Assembly (NCBI RefSeq): GCF_025833875.1
Contig: NZ_JAOYOD010000001.1
Span: 806,001-870,000 of the forward strand
Reading direction: 5' to 3'
DNA length: 64,000 bases
From: Reichenbachiella ulvae
GTDB lineage: Bacteria > Bacteroidota > Bacteroidia > Cytophagales > Cyclobacteriaceae
Shown piece by piece: positions 17,108 through 24,572 of this stretch. A model generated the notes under the pieces. That model searched no databases. It worked only from the letters and a program-made list of their open reading frames with translations, and was not told the DNA's origin. The position numbers were made by a program, and so were the translations under genes. The number at the start of each line of letters is the position of its first letter. The first letter of the stretch is position 1.

Positions 17108-18022
17108 ATGCATAGATTAAACATCACTGCTATCGTTCTATTTTTCCTCTTTGGTTGCTCTGAAACCAAGAAGACAAAACCTAAAGAGCTAACACCCGAA
17201 CAAAAGACTGATATCGAATCATTTTCGAACGAGTTGATTAACAGTATCAACGGTTTCGATTTTGCAGTTATTAATAACGCATGGAATAATGAAGCTTTCA
17301 AGGAAAGAGTATCCAACCGTGTGAATAAAACTCAACAAAGTGTTTTGAACCACATTTTTGAGAAGGATCTGAGAATGACAATAAAAACTGGCAATTTGAG
17401 CATTGTTCATCGCGTGAACTCGGATCAAGGACAGGTTTCATTCTTGAGATTAGATCACTATGATACTTACTCCGAGCTTATTTTACTTATGACATTTGAA
17501 GGAGTTTATGATTTCTTCAAATACCGAATTGAATCACTTAACAACAAGCCAAGTTTGACAGACTTCTATCATTACACCGACAACCTTTGGTATAGCGAAA
17601 AAGTAATTAACATGCTTCGTATGAATTCCAAATATGATGCTTTTTCTGATGAACGACATCAGGCCAATAGAGCAATGAGAGCCTATGAACAAGCATTAAC
17701 AATTGGAGATACTTTAGAAGCACTCTATTCTTTGTACGACATCCCAGAAACTCACCAAAAAGGCAACTGGTTGAGTCTACGAAAATTGAGTTTAGCAATT
17801 GTTCTTGGCGATTCTGTTTTGGCGGATGTGATGGCGACCGAACGTGAAAACAACAAAAGCTTGTACATGGACTATTTGTACAACTATTATTTAGGAGATA
17901 CAACCAGTCTTAGTTCAACTTATCAACTACTGGCTGGCGAACTCGGTGAATCAAAAGCTCTTGACTCTCTTATTGAGATCGGATACCTGTGGAACGTTGA
18001 AAATAATGATAACAGTCGCTAA
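17108..18022 (+). CDS. Hypothetical lipoprotein
   Basis: 304 residues. A short signal peptide ends in FLFGC, a lipobox, followed by a Lys-rich start (SETKKTKPKELTPEQ). The remainder is helical, charged and without repeats or catalytic motifs I recognise. A central region (FSNELINSINGFDFAVINNAWN) resembles a generic helical fold with no family I can name. The C-terminal part, with repeated LYxxY and LGD(S/T) stretches, could be TPR-like; this is weak. The gene stands alone in an AT-rich accessory region, which suggests recent acquisition or poor conservation. Confidence 0.6.
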   Translation: MHRLNITAIVLFFLFGCSETKKTKPKELTPEQKTDIESFSNELINSINGFDFAVINNAWNNEAFKERVSNRVNKTQQSVLNHIFEKDLRMTIKTGNLSIVHRVNSDQGQVSFLRLDHYDTYSELILLMTFEGVYDFFKYRIESLNNKPSLTDFYHYTDNLWYSEKVINMLRMNSKYDAFSDERHQANRAMRAYEQALTIGDTLEALYSLYDIPETHQKGNWLSLRKLSLAIVLGDSVLADVMATERENNKSLYMDYLYNYYLGDTTSLSSTYQLLAGELGESKALDSLIEIGYLWNVENNDNSR

Positions 18023-18110
18023 AAATCCATAGGCTTATGAGCCATTTGCAAAGGGCATTTGAATCAGATACTTTTAAAGAAATTAATAAAGTCCAAGCCT
18101 ACGGATTTTA
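18021..18110. repeat. Spaced inverted repeat
   Basis: AAAAATCCATAGGCTT (18021-18036) and AAGCCTACGGATTTTA (18095-18110) pair at 14 of 16 positions across a 58-bp centre. It starts inside the stop codon region of the lipoprotein gene. It could be a long-range terminator stem or the remains of a small non-autonomous element. Confidence 0.5.
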
Positions 18111-18148
18111 GCTTTGCGTTGTGGAGAATTAGTAGGATCGCATAGTTG

Positions 18149-18613
18149 ATGTCAATTTATTTTATTCCATATCTGAAATACGAACTTTTAACGAAGGATA
18201 AGAAGAGTGAAATAATTTCTCGCTTGAGGTCCTTAACATCTTATGAAAAGTTTTTTGAAATAAATAACCCTGCTATTTTCAGGGGAGAGGTATTTGATAG
18301 CAGCTTCCGAATTCAGAGAAAAATAAGAAAAGGGATGCACCATAATTGGAATCCTATAATTGACGGAACTATTGTTGAGAATGAAAAAGGAACATCAATA
18401 ACTATCAAGATGTCACTTCACTTGATAACGAAGATATTTTCTATACTAATGATCGTGGGTACTTTTTTAGCCATTCTTTCCAACCCGAACGAACTTTGGG
18501 GGTCACTTGGATTGATCAGTTTCCTATATGGGATAACAACCATTTTCTGGAATTCTGCAGTAAACAAGTCCAGAGATTCCTTAGATCATTTATTAGGTCA
18601 CCCTCTAGAATAA
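18149..18613 (+). CDS. Hypothetical membrane protein, two transmembrane helices
   Basis: 154 residues from the ATG at 18149 (a TTG one codon upstream is also in frame). About 90 N-terminal soluble residues with a basic strand-rich stretch (FRIQRKIRKGMHHNWNP) are followed by two hydrophobic helices near residues 98-117 and 122-140, then a short polar tail ending HLLGHPLE. No family recognised. Such short soluble-plus-hairpin proteins are common orphans. It has no partner gene beyond the preceding lipoprotein. Confidence 0.55.
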   Translation: MSIYFIPYLKYELLTKDKKSEIISRLRSLTSYEKFFEINNPAIFRGEVFDSSFRIQRKIRKGMHHNWNPIIDGTIVENEKGTSITIKMSLHLITKIFSILMIVGTFLAILSNPNELWGSLGLISFLYGITTIFWNSAVNKSRDSLDHLLGHPLE

Positions 18614-18712
18614 TAGAAACATAAGCGGCTAAAAAACTCCCCAACTGGCGACATAGCAAATAGCCAAACTATCTATCTGATATTTTATCGTGAATCTGCC
18701 CACTCCCTGCTG

Positions 18713-18733
18713 GCGCAAGCTTGTAGCTTGTGC
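18713..18733. repeat. REP-like palindrome
   Basis: GCGCAAGCT-TGT-AGCTTGTGC: 9-bp arms with one mismatch and a 3-nt loop. This sequence resembles the small palindromes mobilised by REP-associated (RAYT/IS200-like) transposases in Bacteroidota; no such transposase gene lies in this window. Confidence 0.5.
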
Positions 18734-18843
18734 TGTGCATTTCTACCGATTACCTGCTGTATTTTAATCCAGTTGAATCCCGCTCTTTCAAATCTTAGCC
18801 TGCAAGTTTCAATCAAATTCAGAAAGGCTGTCTATGTTGGGTG

Positions 18844-18858
18844 AGTAATCGGGTTACA
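18844..18858. repeat. AGTAATC palindrome, degenerate copy 2
   Basis: AGTAATCGGGTTACA keeps the left arm and most of the right arm of the 15-bp palindrome seen at 16881, 19932 and 19950. Confidence 0.4.
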
Positions 18859-18867
18859 TGGACAGGA

Positions 18868-18898
18868 TTGACTTGGAGCAACCTGTTTACTATATTTC
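18868..18898 (+). promoter_or_regulatory. Candidate promoter of the esterase gene
   Basis: TTG (18868), 20 bp, TATATTTC (18891-18898), 7/8 to TAnnTTTG. The leader would be about 60 nt and contains a possible hairpin, AGCGCC / GGCGCT (18917-18944). Confidence 0.45.
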
Positions 18899-18965
18899 CG
18901 AAAACTTTAAATTACCAGCGCCCGAGGATATTGACACAGGCGCTTAAAACCTTAAATACATTGCA

Positions 18966-19874
18966 ATGACTAAATTTCTATTCTTTACCCTTTGTTTTTT
19001 ATTGACTGTAAGTACTTGTTTTAGTCAAGAAATCATACCTCTCTGGCCTGAAGGGATCCCGAACGATCAGGAAACTAATGAAACTGAAACACGAGAAAAT
19101 GGCGATATAGTATGGATTGAGAAGGTTCAGAAGCCCACTCTTGAAATCTATCTGCCAACAAAAAAAAATGCCACAGGAAGGGCAGTGGTGATATGTCCAG
19201 GAGGTGGGTATCGCGGTTTGGCCTATGATTGGGAAGGGACGGACATCGCAAAATATTTGAATTCTAAAGGGATTGCGGCGTTTGTTTTAAAATACAGATT
19301 GCCAAAATCAAAGGATGTGATTTCGGGATACAATGCGCCATTGCATGATGCGCAAAGAGCGATAAGGCTGGTGAGGCAAAACGCTGAAAAATGGAATGTA
19401 TCCAAAGACCAAATCGGAGTTATGGGGTTTTCTGCAGGTGGTCATCTCGCTTCCACTTTGGGGACTCATTACGATCAAGGTGAAAAATCGAATACGGTAG
19501 ATTCACTGAGTGCACGTCCAGATTTTATGGTCTTGATATACCCAGTGATCACGATGAAAGCCCCCACTACTCACGGAGGTTCAAGAAACAACTTGATAGG
19601 TGAAAAACCGAAGCAGGAGTTTATTGATTTATACTCTAATGAGTTATATGTGAATAAAAATACTCCTCCTACTTTTATCCTTCATTCCTCTGATGATAAA
19701 TCTGTGCCTGTAGAGAATAGCATACTATTTTATCAGGCCTTGCAGAGGGAAGGGGTTTATTCAGAAATACATATTTACCCAACAGGAGGGCATGGGTTTT
19801 CGCTAGCCATAGGACAAGGTCATTTGCAATCATGGGTTGAGCGGCTTTGGGATTGGATGGATAGTTTGGAATAA
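18966..19874 (+). CDS. Secreted alpha/beta hydrolase, BD-FAE / acetyl-esterase type
   Basis: 302 residues with signal peptide ending near TCFSQ. Typical carbohydrate-esterase layout: oxyanion loop CPGGGYRGLAYDWEG (about residue 78), nucleophile GFSAGGHLAS (about residue 155), acid in HSSDDKSVP and catalytic His in PTGGHGFSL near the C-terminus. Close relatives are annotated acetyl xylan or feruloyl esterase-like (BD-FAE), which fits a polysaccharide-using marine bacterium. No SusCD or glycosidase genes are near, so the substrate is open. Confidence 0.85.
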   Translation: MTKFLFFTLCFLLTVSTCFSQEIIPLWPEGIPNDQETNETETRENGDIVWIEKVQKPTLEIYLPTKKNATGRAVVICPGGGYRGLAYDWEGTDIAKYLNSKGIAAFVLKYRLPKSKDVISGYNAPLHDAQRAIRLVRQNAEKWNVSKDQIGVMGFSAGGHLASTLGTHYDQGEKSNTVDSLSARPDFMVLIYPVITMKAPTTHGGSRNNLIGEKPKQEFIDLYSNELYVNKNTPPTFILHSSDDKSVPVENSILFYQALQREGVYSEIHIYPTGGHGFSLAIGQGHLQSWVERLWDWMDSLE

Positions 19875-19931
19875 AAGGACTTACATCCATGTAGGAATGG
19901 AAAGGCTAATAATAGCAAGGTCTGCCAGCTA

Positions 19932-19964
19932 AGTAATCATATTACTTCGAGTAATCGGATTACT
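19932..19964. repeat. AGTAATC palindrome, two adjacent copies
   Basis: AGTAATCATATTACT (19932-19946) and AGTAATCGGATTACT (19950-19964), separated by TCG. With the copies at 16881 and 18844 there are four within 3.1 kb and none noticed elsewhere in the window. Confidence 0.6.
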
Positions 19965-20080
19965 GGATGATAGTTCATGAGGGTGAATCATGCGCCATTC
20001 GAAGACGTTTTTTACATGATCCAAAACATGCCTTAGTTTTTTGATGGTGCAGATATGGCCTTTTGGGGCGTAATCGTATG

Positions 20081-21166
20081 CTAGTTGCCCTCAGGCTCGT
20101 TTAGGACCAGTCGGAAGCCGACGCGTTCACTTCCTTTGTTGAGCAGTATGTATTCCCTCACGTTGTTGGCTGCATCCACAAAAGTGTGTTGGTATGATGC
20201 GCCTCTGATCACCTTGGCTCCCATATTTCCGAGGTTTAGGTCCAGTGGAGTACCATCTCCTGGGGTTTTGGTATAATCATCGAAATGATCATCCTGACAT
20301 ATCTCCTGTACATTGCCCACCATGTCGTACAGTCCCCAGGCATTGGGCGCGTAGCTTTTTACCTCCGTTGTTTTTTGATTTTCTTTTGCGCTACCACAGT
20401 AGGGGCCATAGTGGGATCTGTGATTGCCATAATGTCCCCAGTTAGCTTCTTCGCAAGTTAGCGTATCTCCAGTGACATAGAGGGTTTGACCACCTACAGT
20501 GGCGGCATATTCCCACTGTGCTTCACTCGGGAGCGAAAACTGGTAGCCTGTCGTTTCATACAGCCAGGGGATGAATTGCTCCTGAATTTCGTGGTAGGTG
20601 ACATTGATCACGGGCCGCTGTCCCTGGCCCCAGTTGTTGTCGTCGGGCATCGCCAGACAGCCTCCTGCTTGTACACATGCTGCCCATTGGTCGAAGGTCA
20701 CTTCTGCTTCCATGATTTTAAATCCAGGGACATCGACTCGAATTTTTGGACTGTGCGTGTATCGCTTTATTTTTAGGCTATCTACTCCCATATCGAAAGA
20801 TCCGGCAGAGATATCTACTAGATTTCCTATTACTTGAGTCAGGGCATCCTCACTGATTTTTTCGGGAGCATCCATGAGGAAGCTCATGTTGCGTCTGGCC
20901 CAATTGCTCCATTTAAGGTTTTCTTCCTCCTGATTATTGAAATAGCTGGTTATTCCCCAGTAGACAAAGAGCAGAAATATAGGACTTAAAAACAGCAAGA
21001 TCACCTTGAGGTTGATCCCGTTCATGGTGTATTTTTTGTTGTACTCCCTGCGCATATAGTCCTGCAGGGGATCGTCATTTTCTCCAGGAGGTATCGGCTT
21101 GCCCGGAGGGGTCCAATGAAAGTTGTCCCAAAAGCTGCTCTTGTTCTCGTTGGTCTTTTTACTCAT
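20081..21166 (-). CDS. Membrane-anchored SUMF1/FGE-sulfatase-fold protein (short paralogue)
   Basis: 361 residues. A cytosolic N-terminus with the motif IPPGENDDPLQDYMRREYNK, one membrane helix (about residues 51-71), then a periplasmic FGE-sulfatase domain (about 115-357): EAEVTFDQWAACVQAGGC, PVINVTYHEI, LPSEAQWEYAA, NAWGLYDMVGNVQE and GSERVGFRLV. The strand that holds the two catalytic cysteines of true formylglycine-generating enzymes reads VIRGASYQHTFVDAANN, without cysteine, so oxidase activity is not expected. It may be a binding or structural relative. It is a tandem paralogue of the upstream gene, 51 bp away, probably one operon. Confidence 0.85.
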   Translation of the reverse strand: MSKKTNENKSSFWDNFHWTPPGKPIPPGENDDPLQDYMRREYNKKYTMNGINLKVILLFLSPIFLLFVYWGITSYFNNQEEENLKWSNWARRNMSFLMDAPEKISEDALTQVIGNLVDISAGSFDMGVDSLKIKRYTHSPKIRVDVPGFKIMEAEVTFDQWAACVQAGGCLAMPDDNNWGQGQRPVINVTYHEIQEQFIPWLYETTGYQFSLPSEAQWEYAATVGGQTLYVTGDTLTCEEANWGHYGNHRSHYGPYCGSAKENQKTTEVKSYAPNAWGLYDMVGNVQEICQDDHFDDYTKTPGDGTPLDLNLGNMGAKVIRGASYQHTFVDAANNVREYILLNKGSERVGFRLVLNEPEGN

Positions 21167-21217
21167 TATTAATAGTGCTTTTGATCGGGTTGTTCTTGGG
21201 GTATCGATGGTTATAGA

Positions 21218-22837
21218 TTAGTTTTTTAGCACGAGTCGAAAACCACTTCTGTTGTTTCCCTTCGAATTGCGAATTTCTGATCGTGATGCGGCTTTCATCA
21301 TATGATAGGAAGAGGAATAATCGCCTCCACGCAAAACCACATCTATCGAATGATAATCGACATTTTCAATTTCTCCCGCAGAAGGTGCCTCCCAGGCGCT
21401 ACCGTCTGCAGGAGCACCCGCGTAGCTGTCATGATAGAGATCGTTGACCATTTCACCCACGTTACCATACATGTCATAGAGTCCGTATGCATTGGGTCCA
21501 TAGCTTTTGACAGGCATTGTTTTTCGGTCTGCCTTGTTACCTCCACAGTACTTGTCATAGTATGAGCGGTGATTTCCATAATGCCCCCAATTGGCGTCCT
21601 CGCAGCTTATGTCTTCTCCAAAGACAAAATCGGAGGTAGTTCCCCCTCGGGCAGCATACTCCCATTGTGCTTCGCTGGGTAGCTCAAACTGATAGCCGGT
21701 TTTTTGATACAGCCAGGGGATGTATTCATCAACTATGTCATTGTAAGAGATGTTGATGACCGGATGCTGCTGTTTGCCCCATCCTTCGTCAGAGGGTTGG
21801 TTGGTACAGGCCCCATCAGCAACACATGCTTGCCATTGCTCAAAGGTTACTTCTGTTTCCATGATTTTAAAATCTGGGAGCGTGACGGTGTGAACAGGAA
21901 TGGCATATCTTAATTTTTCATCCTCGCTACCCATTTCAAAACTACCGCCTTTCACAGCGATCATTTTTCCGACATATTGTTCTAAGCTCGCTTCCTCTAT
22001 TTGGGTAGGTACATCCGACTGGAATAAAGCGCTTTCTGATTTCCAATTGTCCCAACTGCGCATTTTATGTGCCCAGGACCCATCTCCTACACTAAATATG
22101 TAGTACATGTAAGAGCCACATGCTGCTATTGCTAATAGCAACAACAAGACAATTGCCACAGGCATACCATTGTGCGTATGTTTTTTATTGTATTCTCTTC
22201 GGGCAAAGTCGTAAGCCGGGTCGTCATTGTCTCCGGCAGGTACGGGGTCTGCAAAACCCAAAGCACTCCAGAAGGGGTATTTAGACTTTTTCTTCTCTGG
22301 TGTTTTGCTGTCAGTCGGGTTGCTTTGCTCTTGCCTGGCCTGGTACCGAGCTCTGGCTTCAGGTTCAGTGGTTGGTAATGGAGTGTTTTTGTTGAGTTGT
22401 GAAAATCCATCAAACCCATCTTCCAATCGGGCAAAGTGCTGATCAAACCAAAAACCATCTTTGCTAATGAAGGATTCCAGCTCTGTATTCTTCACTATCA
22501 ATAGGGCATATATATTCTGGCTAAGTAGCGGTTGATACAAAAAGAAACTGTAGCGAGGTTTTAACAATCTCTTGATGGTTTGAATTACACCAAAGTGGGG
22601 ATAGGCAAATCCAGAATAATCCAAAGTGTAGTTTTCACCATCGTAGTGGATAATACTCGCATTTTGTCCTGTATTTTCGGCAGAGTTGACATAAAAATCC
22701 TCCTCGATGTACTTACCGATTTTGCCTAGTATAGCATCGATGTAAGTAATGTTCGGGGAGATGTGGATTAGCCCTTTGGGCGTACTGTTCAGATCGTGGT
22801 GGTTTTTGAGCGTGGATAGCGTCAGTTGATTGTGCAT
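21218..22837 (-). CDS. Membrane-anchored SUMF1/FGE-sulfatase-fold protein with extra cytosolic domain (long paralogue)
   Basis: 539 residues: a cytosolic domain of about 170 residues that I do not recognise, a charged linker with KTPEKKKSKYPFW, the shared juxtamembrane motif VPAGDNDDPAYDFARREYNK, one membrane helix (about 226-248), and an FGE-sulfatase domain (about 290-538) with METEVTFEQWQACVADGAC, LPSEAQWEYAARGG, GNVGEMVND and NRSGFRLVLKN. The catalytic-cysteine strand reads VLRGGDYSSSYHMMKAASR, again without cysteine. The cytosolic part, with IHISPNITYIDAILGKIGKY, suggests an inside-outside signalling or scaffolding role; this is inference. Confidence 0.83.
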   Translation of the reverse strand: MHNQLTLSTLKNHHDLNSTPKGLIHISPNITYIDAILGKIGKYIEEDFYVNSAENTGQNASIIHYDGENYTLDYSGFAYPHFGVIQTIKRLLKPRYSFFLYQPLLSQNIYALLIVKNTELESFISKDGFWFDQHFARLEDGFDGFSQLNKNTPLPTTEPEARARYQARQEQSNPTDSKTPEKKKSKYPFWSALGFADPVPAGDNDDPAYDFARREYNKKHTHNGMPVAIVLLLLLAIAACGSYMYYIFSVGDGSWAHKMRSWDNWKSESALFQSDVPTQIEEASLEQYVGKMIAVKGGSFEMGSEDEKLRYAIPVHTVTLPDFKIMETEVTFEQWQACVADGACTNQPSDEGWGKQQHPVINISYNDIVDEYIPWLYQKTGYQFELPSEAQWEYAARGGTTSDFVFGEDISCEDANWGHYGNHRSYYDKYCGGNKADRKTMPVKSYGPNAYGLYDMYGNVGEMVNDLYHDSYAGAPADGSAWEAPSAGEIENVDYHSIDVVLRGGDYSSSYHMMKAASRSEIRNSKGNNRSGFRLVLKN

Positions 22838-22882
22838 TGAGCTTGATTATAGGTTGATGTGAACATCTAAAAAATGTGGGGG

Positions 22883-22913
22883 CGAAATTAGGTTATAGCG
22901 CCTTCTTGATCAA
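22883..22913 (-). promoter_or_regulatory. Candidate promoter of the SUMF1-fold gene pair
   Basis: Minus strand TTG, 20 bp, TAATTTCG (7/8 to TAnnTTTG), about 46 bp before the start codon. Confidence 0.45.
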
Positions 22914-23017
22914 GGGATGCTTGGGTGTAAATGACTTTTGGCAGGAATACACTTGTCTGATGGTACGATAGTAGTTGGTGATAGTAAGGTGTATGTCCCT
23001 ATGATGTTCTGAAAGGA

Positions 23018-23833
23018 TTAGCCTTTCAATGCAGAGACGATGACTTCATCAGCATACTCCAACAATTTGTTGTGGCCATGATCCAGTACATGAACCTCGC
23101 TGTGGGTAAGACCGGAGAGGAAGGCGGTGTGTGCTTTGGGGTCGATGATTCGGTCTTTTTTGCCAAAGATGATAAGGGATTGGCATGTAGAATCATTGAG
23201 TAACTCAATCAATTCTGCTTGTGGAACTCTAAAATGTTTGAAGGCTACCCATGTTTGATAGACCAGCAATCGTTGTTCTTTTTTCTGCAGCTGAGTCGTT
23301 GCAAACTTGATGACAGACTTGTTCATTACTTTTATGCTACTAAGAAAATGAAGCACTGCGAAAAATGGTTTAGGATTAATCATCAGGTAGTGAAACAATT
23401 GTCTGAGGCCAACTGGGAAGGTGGCAAATTCATACCAAAACCTCCTGATGATTCCATCTGCTGCTCCTAAGATGAGATGATCTATTTGATTCGAAAAAGA
23501 GTAAAAGGTGCTGATCGCAAATCGTCCACCCATGGAGTAGGCCAGGATGGAAAATTGCTCGATTTTCAGAAAAGAAAGGAAGTCTGAGAAAATTTCTTTC
23601 CATTCCGGAATCTTTAAGTACATCTGTACGTTATCAGCTCTTGAACTCGAACCATGATAAAATAACCGAACTGCTATGATTGTATACTGCCCTTCTAGTT
23701 GATCTTCAAGGAACTTGAAGCTGTTTCCGTCTTGTGCAAACCCGTGGAAGCAAATCAAATAATTTTTACCCCTACCAAAAGTCTGGTATTCAAGCTGGGC
23801 ACCTGATGGATGTGGGTATAGTTCAACGGACAT
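23018..23833 (-). CDS. Alpha/beta hydrolase (cytosolic)
   Basis: 271 residues from the ATG at 23833; a longer frame starting at 23866 would add an atypical 11 residues. Oxyanion region CFHGFAQDGNSFKFL, nucleophile ILAYSMGGRFAIS (Ser about 100), acid in IIFGKKDRIIDPKA and catalytic His in VLDHGHNKLLE. Resembles the MhpC/YbfF-type small hydrolases. No signal peptide. Its gene is divergent from the TetR gene at 23949, so a regulator-target relation is possible but not shown. Substrate unknown. Confidence 0.8.
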   Translation of the reverse strand: MSVELYPHPSGAQLEYQTFGRGKNYLICFHGFAQDGNSFKFLEDQLEGQYTIIAVRLFYHGSSSRADNVQMYLKIPEWKEIFSDFLSFLKIEQFSILAYSMGGRFAISTFYSFSNQIDHLILGAADGIIRRFWYEFATFPVGLRQLFHYLMINPKPFFAVLHFLSSIKVMNKSVIKFATTQLQKKEQRLLVYQTWVAFKHFRVPQAELIELLNDSTCQSLIIFGKKDRIIDPKAHTAFLSGLTHSEVHVLDHGHNKLLEYADEVIVSALKG

Positions 23834-23891
23834 TTTCAAGTTTAATGAAAAAATTATGTAAACCATGAATCCTTTGGCTTGGTGTTGCGTA

Positions 23892-23935
23892 GAAACCGAG
23901 GAAACGATTAGGATGTTAAAAGTTTCCTGAGTTTC
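23892..23935. promoter_or_regulatory. Candidate TetR operator upstream of the RND efflux operon
   Basis: Two 14-bp arms, GAAACCGAGGAAAC (23892-23905) and GTTTCCTGAGTTTC (23922-23935), are inverted at 12 of 14 positions around a 16-bp centre. Each arm is itself a 9-bp-spaced direct repeat, giving GAAAC-N4-GAAAC-N16-GTTTC-N4-GTTTC. It ends 13 bp before the tetR start. Binding by the adjacent TetR protein is inference. Confidence 0.55.
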
Positions 23936-23948
23936 TTTGCGGTCAATT

Positions 23949-24572
23949 ATGAGTGATTTAGTAGAAAAGATTAGTCAAACAGCCTACGAGCTGTTTCATA
24001 GGTTCGGGATCAGGAGTGTCTCCATGGATGATATCGCACGTGAGCTGTCTATCTCCAAAAAGACCATCTATCAATATTTTAAAGACAAAGATGAGATGGT
24101 GACTCATGGAGTGATGAGGCACATAGAGCGGGAGATCAATGAGTTTACCGGTGTTTTAGAGAAATCTAACAATGCGGTTTTGGAATTGGTTAATCTGTCG
24201 ACTTGCATCAAACGAAATATGAAGAAGATCAATCCTTCTATGTTGTTTGATCTTCAAAAGTTTCATCCTGAAGCATGGACTAAATGGCTAGAGTTTAAAA
24301 ATGATTTCATAAAAAAGACTGTATTGGAGGTGATCAGGAGAGGGAAAAAGGAAGGTTACTTTAGAAGTGATGTCAACGAAGAGATGATGGCCATCTACAG
24401 GATCGAAACCATAGAGCTGACTTTTAATCAAACCATTTTTCCTCAGCACGAATGGGATTTTGTAGAGGTTCAATTGGCGCTGATGGATCACTTTTTAAGA
24501 GGAATGATGACCATAAAAGGAATAGAATATTACGAAGAACTGCACAACTCAATAAACAATGAGAATATATAA
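23949..24572 (+). CDS. TetR/AcrR family transcriptional regulator
   Basis: 207 residues from the ATG at 23949 (an in-frame TTG at 23937 is a weaker start and falls against the operator). N-terminal helix-turn-helix FGIRSVSMDDIARELSISKK...TIYQYFKDKDEMV is textbook TetR; the C-terminal helical domain binds an inducer. The stop overlaps the TolC start by 14 bp, so it is the first gene of the efflux operon and presumably its repressor, acting through the inverted repeat just upstream. Confidence 0.92.
   Translation: MSDLVEKISQTAYELFHRFGIRSVSMDDIARELSISKKTIYQYFKDKDEMVTHGVMRHIEREINEFTGVLEKSNNAVLELVNLSTCIKRNMKKINPSMLFDLQKFHPEAWTKWLEFKNDFIKKTVLEVIRRGKKEGYFRSDVNEEMMAIYRIETIELTFNQTIFPQHEWDFVEVQLALMDHFLRGMMTIKGIEYYEELHNSINNENI

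Larger units (their letters stand above)
18614..18965. other. 352-bp intergenic region with REP-like and promoter motifs
   Basis: No gene seen. It contains a REP-like palindrome (18713-18733), one AGTAATC near-palindrome (18844-18858), and the promoter and leader hairpin of the following esterase gene. The rest shows no recognisable structure. Confidence 0.6.
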
